A DNA stretch of 64,000 bases from Dillenia suffruticosa (taxonomy: Eukaryota > Streptophyta > Magnoliopsida > Dilleniales > Dilleniaceae): assembly GCA_033439265.1 (NCBI GenBank), contig JAVTVX010000019.1, positions 8,687,501 through 8,751,500 of the forward strand, read 5' to 3'. This document shows, one piece after another, positions 1 to 10,139 of the stretch (position 1 is its first letter; the number at the start of each line of letters is the position of its first letter). Both the position numbers and the translations under genes were made by a program. The notes under the pieces were generated by a model that was not told where the DNA came from, did no database searches, and worked only from the letters and a program-made list of their open reading frames with translations.

Positions 1-299
1 TTGTGAGGATGGTATTTGTATTAATATAAAGAAAAGAGGTGTAGAATAGGCCAGAGTTAGAGCCAGAGCTAGAAGGGAATGGGGACACTAGGAATGAGAA
101 TGAGAATATTATGTGGAATGAACTCTTTAAATGCATCCATACTAGAAAAACATAGTTCATGGATATGATTGTTAAGAAATTTAGCGAAATTCGGAGAGAA
201 GTGGGAGAAGTTTGGAGGGAAGTGGGTGAAGACAGACATTGTTTTGGTGAATTCAAGCAATACAATGAGAAATGATATAGAAAGATATTATTCGACTTA
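1..299. other. No recognisable feature
   Basis: This AT-rich stretch shows no protein-family match, terminal repeat or RNA gene that I recognise. A short open frame on the minus strand (69-260) looks fortuitous. The string cactaggaatga near position 86 resembles a CACTA terminus only in its first six or seven bases. Confidence 0.4.
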
Positions 300-692
300 A
301 TGAACATGTCTACTATTGTAAAGGTGAATAACAACTTTATTCGCTGTATAAGAGACCATTTAGTGGTAACAAGGCTTGCTGGAACTTCTTCCTTTATTGC
401 AACCGCTACCAAAGCTAGGCCATCTCATTCTCATCTAAGCTCCTTCCCCGTGCAAACCTCATCTGCCTACCCATCTACTGTGTGTCCATTCAGTTCTCCA
501 TTTAATTCTCATCCCACTGCAGACACGGGTGGTCCATTCGGTTCTCCATTCAATTCTCGTCCCACTGCAGACACGGGCGATACTAATTTGTCTAGGTATG
601 ATACTAATCTTTTTAACATTTGTGACATTATTAGTTCCTCTGCTTGTGCATCCACTTTTGCTGCCAATAAAGAAGAAGCAAAAAGAAATTAG
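300..692 (+). CDS. Unassigned 130-codon ORF with an internal 16-residue duplication
   Basis: I do not recognise this protein. It opens at an ATG at 300 and closes at a TAG at 690-692. The middle is rich in Ser, Pro and Thr and holds two adjacent 16-residue units, each of the form PF-S-PFNS-PTADTG, encoded by the 48-bp duplication at 484-579. The unit length is a multiple of three, so the frame survives. No signal peptide, membrane segment or catalytic motif is visible. It lies upstream of CACTA copy A and could belong to that element, to an older element, or be a chance frame. A coding role is not established. Confidence 0.25.
   Translation: MNMSTIVKVNNNFIRCIRDHLVVTRLAGTSSFIATATKARPSHSHLSSFPVQTSSAYPSTVCPFSSPFNSHPTADTGGPFGSPFNSRPTADTGDTNLSRYDTNLFNICDIISSSACASTFAANKEEAKRN
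484..579 (+). repeat. 48-bp tandem duplication (2 units)
   Basis: Units 484-531 and 532-579 are both 48 bases long and differ at only a few positions. Each contains ccactgcagacacggg. They encode the repeated 16-residue block of the ORF at 300-692. Confidence 0.9.
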
Positions 693-837
693 AGCTAAAA
701 TTAAATTTACTTAATTCTTGTAATTTTAATTCACTTAGCATTCTCTTCTGTTCCTATTTTAATTCTACTTGGTTCTCTCTCTCTTTTTTTCCCATTTTTC
801 TTTTCCATTTTCCCATTGTACTTTTTAATTTGTTTTT
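580..837. other. AT-rich and pyrimidine-rich stretch, no gene
   Basis: After the ORF the sequence becomes T-rich with runs of ctctct and ttttttccc. Nothing else is recognised. Confidence 0.4.
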
Positions 838-990
838 CTTATTCACACATGCAAGTGAGGGGCGTAGGGATACACGGTTCCACCGCCCTACCCGCGCAGC
901 TCTATTGTGCAGGCAAGTGTGGGGCACGGGCAGGCACGGTTCCACCGCACTCCCTGCATAGCACTACCGCGCGGTTTACCTTGAGTATCA
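838..990. repeat. GC-rich block with repeated cacggttccaccgc motif
   Basis: This GC-rich island stands out in AT-rich DNA. The motif cacggttccaccgc occurs twice and gcgcggtttacc follows. It lies upstream of an AT-rich stretch and then the transposase remnants of CACTA copy A. The same order (GC-rich repeats, AT-rich DNA, gccaaaa repeats, transposase) is seen for copy B from 7826, so I read it as the 5' region of the element. Confidence 0.45.
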
Positions 991-1204
991 TTTTATTAAT
1001 TTAAATTATTAGTATTATTAATTTAAATAATATAATGATATGAAATTAGTAATTTATATAATATAGTATTATGATATATTTTTTATTATTAGATGATATA
1101 GTGTTATAATATGATATTATGACAATAATGTATTAATTATTAATATTATATAATTTTATATAAAGTAAAAAAAACAGTCATTTAATTTACAACATAGACA
1201 ATTT

Positions 1205-1340
1205 CTTTTTGGCGCCAAAGATAATTTAGACAATGAACTCTCTTTTTGGCCAAAAACAATTTTCTACTTTTAGCGTTAATTTAATCAAATTTCTCTTTTG
1301 CGCCAAAATATTTTATTTCTTTATTTTGCGCCAAAACATT
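1205..1340 (+). promoter_or_regulatory. E2F-like motifs upstream of the CACTA-A transposase
   Basis: Perfect matches to the plant E2F consensus TTTSSCGC occur at 1208-1215 (plus strand) and as the reverse complement GCGCCAAA at 1212-1219, 1300-1307 and 1328-1335. The first pair forms the 12-base palindrome TTTGGCGCCAAA at 1208-1219. They lie 100-230 bases ahead of the first transposase homology. The motif matches are seen directly; factor binding is inference. Confidence 0.4.
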
Positions 1341-1436
1341 TTTCTTTACTCTGTTTGTTCCATGTAATTATTTCATTTGTTTCTTTGTTGGCTTATAACC
1401 CAAATATTTCTCTTGTAAATACAATCGACAAATCAT

Positions 1437-2827
1437 TGATATATTTTAAATCAAGAGTAAGTGTTGAATATATTGGCGGAATTAATGCATTTTTTGAATT
1501 TGCATATGCAAATATTTAATCTATCAATGGCAAGATATCATGTTCTTTTGTTAAATGTTTCAACACATTGAGATTTCCTACGCACACGGTGTTCAATCAC
1601 TTGTTACGTTATGGATTTCAGTATAGACATGACAAGTGGATATATTTTGGGGAGAGTAATGAAAAATCTACATCTCATGCATTCAATGAATCCAACCTAG
1701 ATGATCCTTTGAATAGTAATGATAATTTTTTTTTACCATGATATGTTTGGCATGTTATATAATACATTCATATATTTACATGATCCATCCAACGTACATG
1801 AACCAACTTCTCATGTATGTAATGTAGAATCAACTTAAGATAAGTTTCATGAATTACTTGAAAAAAAAAAAAAAACAATATATCCAAATTCAAAATACAC
1901 ATACTTACAACTATTATGCACTTATACCATTTAAAGTGCTTGTGTGGGTGGACAATAAATTTTTTTCTTTACTGTTAGTATTTTTAGCATAATTGTTGCC
2001 TAATGAAAACATATTGTCACGAAGTGAAGAAAACTATTTCAGGTTTAGGGTTAGGATATGAGAAAATATATGCTTGTTCTAATGATTGTATGTTGTATTA
2101 AAAAGACAGAGATAAAGACCATGCATGTTATGTGTATGGTGCTTCTAGATGGAAATGAAACGCAGATGGAGATCAAGATGTTAATAAAAAAAACCTACCA
2201 AAATATTGAGATGGTTTCCTTTGATTCCTAAATTGCGAAGACTATTTACATGTGGTCAAATTGTTTCTTTGATGAGATGACATCATGTAAGAGAACAAAT
2301 TATGGACTCCTAAAACACCTAGCAAATTCTCCTGCGTGTGCGTGGAAGGAGTTTGATTCTCTATACTCACTTTTTTGTTGACCCAAGAAATATTCAATTA
2401 GGACTACCAATAGATGGTTTCAATCGATTTAAAAATAATGAACATTATGCATAGCACTTGGCCAATACTAATGATAGCATAGAACTTGCCTCCTTGGTTA
2501 TGTATGAAATCTACAAACGTCATATTTATATTACTTATTCCTGGTCTTAGAAGTCCTAACGACAAGATAGATGTATACATACAACCATTGGTGGAAGAAC
2601 CGAAAGAATTACGATACGAAGGAGTAGATATTTATGATTTTTCAATTGGTGAAACATTTAAAATGCATGCAGCGCTGTTTTGGACCATTAATGAGTTCCC
2701 TATATATGCTAATTTGTCTAGATGGAGTACTGAAGGTAGATTTGCATGTCTAGTATGTGGATACGATACATGTTCTCAATGGTTATATCATGGCCAGAAG
2801 TATTGTTATATGGGATATCAAAAATAG
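1437..2827 (+). pseudogene. CACTA (En/Spm) transposase remnant, copy A
   Basis: This is a degenerate TNP2-type transposase of a CACTA DNA transposon, the enzyme that cuts at the terminal repeats. The first part (1437-1720) resembles the N-terminal transposase-associated domain. From about 1980 the tnp2 domain (Transposase_21) is readable across shifting frames: a YEKI-AC-NDC-like segment near 2060-2090, then DPRN-QLGLP-DGFN near 2385-2425, then an unbroken 113-codon frame (2486-2827) with LIPGLRSPNDKIDVY, RAALFWTIN-like and GRFACLVCGYDTCSQW blocks. Several stops and frame changes interrupt it, and the DUF4218/DUF4216 C-terminal parts are missing. It cannot encode active transposase. Copy B at 8762 is a close relative in the same orientation. 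Confidence 0.8.
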
Positions 2828-2869
2828 TTGGAGTCAACTTATCCATTTGCTACAAAATTAAAGCACGGT

Positions 2870-3282
2870 AACTTTTAGTATCGGTGAGTTTTAGTGACGG
2901 TTTTTATGGATTATAAATACGGCATATGAGGAAACCGTCTGAAAATATAGGCCTTTCCTAATCTACTAAAATGTTCATGAATAAAAGTTTACCAACTGTC
3001 AGTAGAACTACCACAATAGTCCCTAAATTCTAATGGGTTATAGAGATGGCATATAAGGAAATCATCGGAAAATATAAATTTTTCTCAACCAACTAAAATG
3101 TCTGTGAAGAAAAGTTTACCAACTGTCATAAAACTATCACAACCGTTCCTAAATTTTGATGGGTTATGGAGACAGCATATGAGGAAGGCATTTCCCAACC
3201 TACTAAAATGTCCGTGAAGAAAAGTTTACTAACCGTCAATAAAGCTACCACAACCGTCCCTTTCAATTCTGATGGTTAAAAA
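2870..3282 (+). repeat. Tandem array, about 110-bp units
   Basis: At least three or four imperfect units follow the tnp2 block. Recurring pieces are ctactaaaatg, gaagaaaagtttac and accacaa-cgtccc. Position directly after the tnp2 exon suggests an intron or subterminal array of CACTA copy A. Confidence 0.7.
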
Positions 3283-4066
3283 TTATTATCAGTAAATGTA
3301 ATAGTATTTTTTGCACGGATTAAAAACAACAATCTCAATATAAATCTTTTTTATTGTCTACTTAACAATACTGTCTCCATAGATTTTAGATGCATAGTAA
3401 TATACAAATTCTACCGACTTTTAATATAATATTTAATTCTTATTATTAGAACAAACCGTTTGTATAAATTTTATTTATATTAACTTATATATTTTGTAAA
3501 ATCTGTAAAAATCTAAGATTCTAAGATTGTTATTATTTTTGTATCATAATTTAAAATTAGTCTAAATTGTGGTAAATTTATGATAGTGATAGTTTAGTAA
3601 ATTTGTGATAATGATAAGTAACAGTAAATTGTAAATAGGTGGTAAATATGTAGTAAATAAATATGTTTATATAATGGTAAGTTAGTGGTAAATTTGTAAT
3701 ATGGTAAATAGATTGTCAGTGGTACATAGAAGGAAAGTAAATGGTAACTTCATGGTAAGTAATTTAGTGATAAGTTAGTAATAAATAGGTAACAACTATT
3801 ACATTTTATCATTTTTTATTTTCATTAATTTCATTTGATTTAATTTAATTGTATTTGTTTTTTTTCTATTTTTTTGTTTTTTATGGAATTTATATAAACT
3901 AAAACTTCATAAATAAATAAATAAATTGAAACAAATAAAAATTATATATTTAATACAAAATCATCCGAAAAATATATAAGTTGAATGGAAAAAAAGATAA
4001 AGATAAAAAAAAGTTGATTTGTCTGTTTTTTAGCTTTGATGGTTTCGATGCAAGTGGGAAGAACTT
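3283..4066. other. AT-rich tail with ggtaaat / gtaagt repeats, no gene
   Basis: Between about 3540 and 3790 the words ggtaaat, gtaaat and gtaagt recur irregularly. They are similar in flavour to the subterminal repeats of CACTA copy B but not alignable by eye. The rest is A/T-rich. No right-hand CACTA terminus was found. The last part may be the 3' flank of the DUF604 pseudogene. Confidence 0.4.
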
Positions 4067-7000
4067 CTACGTGGTATTACAGTAGTAGATGGCAGGTCTG
4101 TCACAAGGATCTTTAGGATACTCTCTTAAATTAAACCTGTAATATGAATCAACATATCTATTTCTCCTCCATGGTGTGAATGTTTTTGCAGTGGAAGGAG
4201 ATCCGGAAGTAGCAGGTTTCCTTCATATACCTCAATAGCAAAACCCCATGCAATTGAAATGGTCAATAAGTTTGAATGGTCATAGCAAACAGACTGTTGC
4301 AGAATCCGGGCTGAATCAACATCTACAGCTTCAAAGAGATGTCTCAATGCTTCAGTCCTATTATTCTCACGGAAGATGGGTCAATGCTACCTACATGATT
4401 AGGAGACACCAGCAACGAAAGAGGATGAGCAGAGAGCATTCAAAAAAGATTTCCACGCATATCAGCCCAGGATGTAAGATCAAAATTTAGAAGAGAAAAT
4501 GAATTTTAGACCTTTCAGTGGAGAAAGCCTTGAAGCAGGATATTAACAATATTTATCTAAATATTCAAAAGCATGAAATTAGCTCTGATTGAAGTTGAAC
4601 ACAAGATTTTGAGAGGCCACTATTCCTGAGTGGAGGAAATGGAAGAAAAACAGATAATCTACACTTTTCAAGGAAGATAAATGCCCATGGATGTGTAATG
4701 ACTGATTATGGTTCAATTTTGATGCTATTACGAGCTGAAAGGAGCTTTGTTTAAACTATGCTATCATCGATTTACACCCTACATGCAAGAAAATAGGACT
4801 CCATCATGGACTTGTATTGACAGCCTGAATTATCGCCTCATTTTTCCCAAGCTCTGTCATAATTTTTCATTACCCCATCTTGCATTTCCTCACTTAACCT
4901 TCATTCTTTAAATGAGAGACACTTTTGATCCCATGTAAACTAAGTTGCTTAGGATAAAAAAGGGGTGAGAAGTCTGGGAATAATTGTATATGTTCTAACT
5001 TCATCAATTGTCACCCCCCTTATATATATGGAAAGCACAGCCCTAGTATTAAAAAAAAAATCACATGTAAGATAAGTGTAACATAATATGAATGTCTCAG
5101 TGTAATATACAGTATTTTCCTATGTAATCATATGAAAATACAAACTTATAACTACATATACACAAAGAGGCTTGAGCCCACACAGGAGGAGCGCCATTAA
5201 ATGATACACATACACACACCAACCACACCATATTTCATCTACCAGTTAATGACATTTTCAATTGCAACGGCATTACTCTAAAATCAATTGATTTTAAAGA
5301 AGAAACATAATTTTAACAAAAGAAGCCAACAGAAATCACCAGATTAAACCCAGGTTCACGAGTTAAAACAATACCCAACTCAGCCAAGCAAGAAGAAACC
5401 CTGGAATCACTTGCATACAAATGCCCATATCTCAAAAGACAAGCATCCAAAACTGGTGTGTCGTCAAACAACCAAAAATAAAATACCTACTTCAAACAAT
5501 ATGAATATAGCGCGAGTAGGGTCGTATCCACAGAGAACGGCGGATTTATCTCTTTCAAGGAAAATGAAAATATGGGGGGTTTTGATGAAATAATCTAAAA
5601 TAACTAATCAAACAAATTAATGAAAATTAACTACAATAAAATGATGAGAAAATATCAATTAAAGGAAAAGTTATCAATTAAGAGAAAACCTAGCCAAATG
5701 AGTTATTTCCGCCTTGATATGTTTGATTGATCATCGATACAAAAATTACTCGATATTATGCGAATAAATTGGTTATAACCGCTAAGTACCACGAAGCGAC
5801 CAATCTCTCCGTACTTCTTCGGTAATCAAGATACCATCGTTAATTACTTCCCTAATCGAAAGACAACCCAAGAGACCCTCGTTGGATTTAATGTTCCGAC
5901 AGCATTAAGATCTAGAGAGACCCAATTCTAATCAGTAAATTCCAATCTGGATTTATTTAAATTAGATTACCTAATCTCTTGACATAAATCCTACCGCTTG
6001 CGAGACCATAAAATTATGTCAATTACCACTCCATTAAAATACACAAACCTTGCTATTTTTAAATGGTTGTAGAGTATTCTAGGGCTATTAAACATAGCGC
6101 TCTATTTAACAATCTCAAAACGATCATAAACACTAAGCATAGAGATTAAATAAATACCCACAAATATCAAGCAAATAAGATCATTTAGATCTCACAATCA
6201 TCATTCATCAAGGGTTCAATAATCCTTTGACTAGAAAAATAAATTAAAAACAAAGTATAATAAAAAGAAAACTCATAAAAAAGGATTTATTGCTCCTAAG
6301 GAATGAATAAAAGAACAAAGAGTTTCTCCCCCGGCTGAAGGCTGCTACTGTAGACGTGAATAGTGCTGCCCCCAAGGGGCTGCCCGGCTACCTCCTCCAA
6401 GGTTCTCTTCCAAGGTATGGAATACTCCTATATATATAGGAGTAGAAAACCCTAAAGAAAATAGAATTTTTCCTATTTATAAAAAGTAAATATTTCTAAC
6501 CCTAATAACTACTAAATAAATAAAAAGAAAGTAAAAAGTAAAAAGTAAAATTTCTAAAACATAATATCTAACAAATTTATATCTTTAAAAATTTCTTTTC
6601 CTAAATATTAGGAATGGAATAAAATTCTTCAAAATCTTCAATAGTCCAAGTCCACTCCAATTTCCTCTTAAATGTGTAACTAGGAAAGGAAATTTTTACT
6701 GCAGTAAATCTTCAAAACCTTTTGCTTGCCTCTTGAAATCACGTGCCCACGTGCTAATGAAAGAGTATTGCTGTCCAATTTTCCATATTTTACAAAATTG
6801 CTCCAATTTAGCTCATTTTTCTTCATTTTTCAAAATAAGTCTCCTCCTAAATCAAATGTCACAAAATATAAATATTAGTGTAATATTTATTCAAAAATAA
6901 TACAAAATCAATCGCAAATATTACACTTATTTAAGCCCTATTAAAAACCCTAGCCAAAGCCAAAGCCAAACCATAATTAATAGCAAACCCACCACCCCCA

Positions 7001-7317
7001 AAGGCCATATCAAACGAGTACTTCACATTCTGTTCATAATTCTCGGAATTACTCCCCACATGGTAACACCTCTTCCAATCATGCTTACCCAAAACCCTGA
7101 CTAAACTCTCCTTGAAAAACACCGTATCGTCGTCCCCAAACACAAACCACTTCACATTTTCGAGGTTTAACTCGACGATTTCCTTCACGATTCTCGCAAC
7201 TCGAATTGCCAATTTAGGAATCGAAACAAAAGGAAAATCCATCATAGCCAAAGCCAACAAAAAGACCCCCAAGTCAGTTTCCATATACCGATTACGGAGT
7301 AGATAGATTATAATCAT
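4067..7317 (-). pseudogene. DUF604 (Fringe-like glycosyltransferase) pseudogene split by a solo LTR
   Basis: DUF604 proteins are plant Golgi-type glycosyltransferase-like proteins of the Fringe/galactosyltransferase fold. Reading the minus strand, 7317-6944 encodes the catalytic core, with the metal-binding DDD (WFVFGDDDTVFF) and the FGGGGFAI block. The solo LTR at 5454-6943 interrupts it. Coding resumes at 5453 with GHLYASDSRVSSCLAELG and ends at a plausible GT donor at 5339. After an intron of about 870 bases, a second exon (4466-4067) carries ADMRGNLF, MLSAHPLS, VDVDSARILQQSVCYDHSN, AWGFAIEVYEGN and PWRRN-like blocks. Exon 2 has an in-frame TGA after NLF and two frameshifts (near 4390 and 4195). 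The acceptor AG is not obvious. The N-terminus is missing and replaced by unrelated sequence. The assignment is strong and the gene is clearly dead. Confidence 0.85.
5454..6943 (-). mobile_element. Solo LTR of a Ty3 retrotransposon
   Basis: This 1,490-bp block interrupts the DUF604 coding region. It is flanked by an identical 5-bp target duplication, AAAAC, at 5449-5453 and 6944-6948. Read on the minus strand it starts TAATAGGGC (TG expected, so probably one mutation) and ends CACACCA. A TATA-rich promoter candidate, ctatatatataggag, sits at 6428-6442. Its ending and its length are like those of the Athila LTRs at 10342 and 19133, so an Athila or related lineage is likely. No internal coding region remains, so the element was reduced by LTR-LTR recombination. 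Confidence 0.8.
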
Positions 7318-7453
7318 AGTCTATAGAGAGAGAGAGGGGAATCAAAATCATGAGAGGGCAACAATCTTCCAAAGTGAAAGGGACATCATAGATCGCAACA
7401 AGATAGAAGAAAAAGGAAAAAGGCAAGTCCAAAAGAAGGTGGGGGTGTCATAC

Positions 7454-7597
7454 CCTGAAGGTGGGATCCATGGAGCATTCCTTGAGTATTGCGTAAATCT
7501 CGTCATCGCTGTGGTTGCCTATGATCTCCTTGATGTTTTGAATCGTCTTCCGTACACTGGTTCGGATTGAAACCCTAGCCCTATTGCTGCTGTTCAT
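7454..7597 (-). pseudogene. GBF-interacting protein 1-like (DUF1296) first exon fragment
   Basis: Read on the minus strand from the ATG at 7597-7595, this 48-codon exon contains VRKTIQNIKEIIGNHSDDEI and YAILKECSMDP. That is the N-terminal DUF1296 domain of GBF-interacting protein 1-like proteins, nuclear or cytoplasmic co-factors of bZIP G-box factors. Homology ends at MDP; a GTATGA donor-like site follows at 7453. The remaining exons, normally several hundred codons, are absent from the window. A GA-rich leader typical of a plant 5' UTR lies upstream (7600-7800). The DUF604 fragment begins about 140 bases downstream on the same strand. Together they look like a chimera of two captured or broken genes. 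Confidence 0.8.
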
Positions 7598-7638
7598 TCT
7601 TCCCCGCTTCAATCCCCTCCTACATCCACGCCCACGGA

Positions 7639-7662
7639 AGAGAGAGAGAGAGAGAGAGAGAG
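7639..7662. repeat. (AG)n microsatellite
   Basis: Twelve AG units in the GA-rich leader above the DUF1296 exon. A second run lies at about 7741-7759. Confidence 0.9.
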
Positions 7663-7825
7663 ATTACTTGGCTTTGATTGATCGATTGATTCAGGTGGTT
7701 GTGAGATTTAGCTAATGTACAAGAACGAGAGAGAGAAAGGAGAGAGAGAGAGAGAGAGGAGTGCTTTTTTTCCAGCAAGAGAAGAGACGAGAGAGGAGAG
7801 TAAGGAGAGAAGGGGAGAGAGAGAG

Positions 7826-8035
7826 CGCGCATGCCCGCGGCCGAAACCGCGCATTGTGCAGGCATGCCACGGCTGAAACCGCGCGCTGTGCGGCTGAAAC
7901 CGCACATGCACGCGGCTGAAATCGCTCATTGAGCGGGCAAGCCGCAGTTGAAACCGCCCGTGCTCATGGCTGAAATCACGCATGCCATGGTTGAAACCGC
8001 GTGTGGTCATGAAACCGCGCGTGCCACGGCTTTAT
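7826..8035. repeat. GC-rich degenerate tandem repeats (gctgaaaccgcgc)
   Basis: About nine imperfect copies of a 20-30 bp unit share the core ggctgaaaccgc with the word catgc between them. Both minus-strand frames across it are open only because of the repeat. Its position before AT-rich DNA and the transposase remnants parallels the block at 838-990 of CACTA copy A. Confidence 0.65.
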
Positions 8036-8262
8036 ACCAATTTTAAAATATTAATATTATAATAATTTTTAATTATATAAATATATAAAATTCTTATTTT
8101 AAATTATTAATACTCTTATTTAAAAAATTATAATAATATTAAATTATTATTTCATATAATGTTATATATTTTATTAATTATAAATATTATATAAATTTTT
8201 TGATTTAAAAAAAAAACACACCCTAACAATAATATTAACAACTAATTAGCAATAACACTTTC
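8036..8262. other. AT-rich spacer, no gene
   Basis: Almost pure A/T with many taataat words and no coding potential. Confidence 0.5.
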
Positions 8263-8640
8263 GCACAAAATGGTGCCAATGTAAAAAAATATTTTTTGTG
8301 TCAAAATTATTTTATTTTTTTAACTTTTTTATTCTCTTATTTAGCTAATTTTGTAATTCAGCTATTAAAAACAATTTTCAACACTAATGTAAACACATTT
8401 TTTAGTAGTGCCAAAACTATTTTTCTTTACCACGCCAATGTTAACAAAATTATCAAGCGCCAAAATAATTTTCTTTACCGTGTCAATATTAACAAACATT
8501 TTTTGGCACCAAAATGATTTTTCTTTACTACGGCAATGTTAACAAATTTTTTTGACTCCAAAACAAACAATTTTCTTTACTGTGCGCCAATGTTAACAAA
8601 TTTTTTTGGAGTCAAAACAATTTTACTTCTTTTACAATAT
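8263..8640 (+). repeat. Tandem array (about 65 bp) ahead of the CACTA-B transposase, one E2F-like site
   Basis: Imperfect units contain gccaaaa-attttctttac followed by gccaatgttaacaaa. One unit keeps a perfect GCGCCAAA (8457-8464), the reverse complement of TTTGGCGC. Others have drifted to ggcacc, gactcc or gcgccaatg. The 73- and 76-codon open frames over this stretch simply translate the repeat. Confidence 0.6.
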
Positions 8641-8761
8641 CTCCACTATTTCTCTTCTTTTTGTTTTTTTCTAATCTGTTTGTTTCATTTATTTTATTTA
8701 TTATTCAATTCCCTCTTACTTCATTTCATTTATTTCTCATTTGCAATTTTACAAATCTCAC

Positions 8762-9610
8762 GATGAATAGGACATGGATGTTTTCTAAATTGGGGTTAAT
8801 GCATTTCTTGAATTTGTATCTAGAAATACTCAATCTATTGATGGAAATATATCATTGTTAAATGTTTCAATACATTAAAATTTCCTATAGACACGGTATT
8901 TAATCACTTGTTACAGCTTACAATGTGACTATGATAAGTGGATATCATGGAGAGAGTAATAGAGAGAGTAATACAAATGCATCCAACAACTACCTACATG
9001 ATAATATTTTTAATATTATTAATTTTTTCTATTTACATGCTAAGTATGTTAATAGTTAATCTTCCTAATGTTATTAATTTTTTCATTTCTTTTTCTGAAT
9101 CCAAAATACCTTATAGAGAGATTACTGATGAAATTAAATGGATTGCTCGTGGACCAGATCATTGGATAAAAATTACAATGGGTTTATATAATCAATAGAT
9201 ATCGATTCCATGTAAAAGATCGAAAAAAATACCTTGAAACTCATAATTCACTATACAGGAAATGATAAAGAATGGAATGGAGTCTATTGGCAGTGAAGAA
9301 GGACAAATAGAAAGTTTGAATTTGTTTTTAGAAAGTAATATCGTATCTAAAGTTAAAGGGCCTGATTCGAGAGGAAAAATCGATGTGTAGGGAAGGTTAC
9401 AACTCTATCACAGCATGTGCATTCAACTAGACTTGAGAATGAAGATATAACTCTTATGATAGAACGATTAATGGAACAAAATCACAATCTTACTAATTTG
9501 GTGAGCAATAGTCTTATGCATGTGCTATGCATGCTAGAAGTAGACAACAAAATGAATTAATGAACCTGGTTAATGATGCAAGACTGGTCGCTGGTGCTTG
9601 GGTATGAATG
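8762..9610 (+). pseudogene. CACTA (En/Spm) transposase remnant, copy B, internally deleted
   Basis: The start (8762-8960) aligns by eye with the transposase-associated region of copy A: the words atgcattt-ttgaatttg, aatgtttca-acatt and gataagtggatat are shared. Copy B then jumps to the C-terminal part. IKWIARGP is readable at 9136-9160. NRYRFHVKDRKKYLETHNS follows across the TAG that ends the open frame at 9198; it is the DUF4216 signature. The tnp2 and DUF4218 domains are therefore deleted. From 9370 a helical segment (RLENEDITLMIERLMEQNH) is compatible with a Transposase_24/TnpA-like tail. The element cannot make transposase. Confidence 0.7.
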
Positions 9611-10139
9611 TCATTTCTCCAGTTTTCAGCAGAATTTTACTAATTTCATATTAATCTTTGAATAATAATCCAAATTATTTGTATTATTAGATTCTTCCGA
9701 TACTAGATACTAGGAGTGTATATAGAATCCAATCATCATCATCACCGCCTAACTCCATCCCATAAGATAGTATTTTTATTCATAACCATTCATTACAATG
9801 TTACCATGTAATTATATTAATTTCATTATTGGTTTTTTTGAATAGATTAACCGAAGGATTGTGCATAAAGTTGATTATGCTTAGTTTTGGAATTATGATG
9901 GGATTGTGTCTTCAAATTGTGATGGTAACATTTTTAGTAATCGATGATCGAAGTAAACATTTTTTGGTTTGATCATCTCAGAAGACATGCAATTGTGGGA
10001 CATTCTATCTTTTTTTTATAGTCTTATATGTATTAATCATTCTACTTATGAATCAATGTATCAATAATTTTTGTATATTAATACAATTCTTATTATATTT
10101 ATATTATTTTTGTAATTTCTTTATTTTATACTCTCTTGC
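9611..10139. other. 3' untranslated part of CACTA-B, no gene
   Basis: AT-rich, with a short tcatcatcatcacc run near 9735. It has no open frame of note. It leads directly into the subterminal repeats. Confidence 0.4.

Noticed and set aside
86-97. cactaggaatga as the missing left CACTA terminus
   Set aside because: Only the first six or seven bases agree with CACTAGTCGGGATAG, and there is no hairpin or subterminal array next to it.
5145-5149. cttat as the target duplication of the solo LTR
   Set aside because: The base after it does not begin an LTR. The AAAAC pair at 5449 and 6944 restores the DUF604 reading and fits better.
7620-8010. Two minus-strand frames (95 and 100 codons) with repeated RGF/RFQ words
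   Set aside because: They translate the GC-rich repeat and the AG microsatellite; no start context or homology supports a gene.
8296-8861. Short plus-strand frames ahead of CACTA-B
   Set aside because: The first two are direct translations of the 65-bp repeat; the third is only the start of the transposase remnant.
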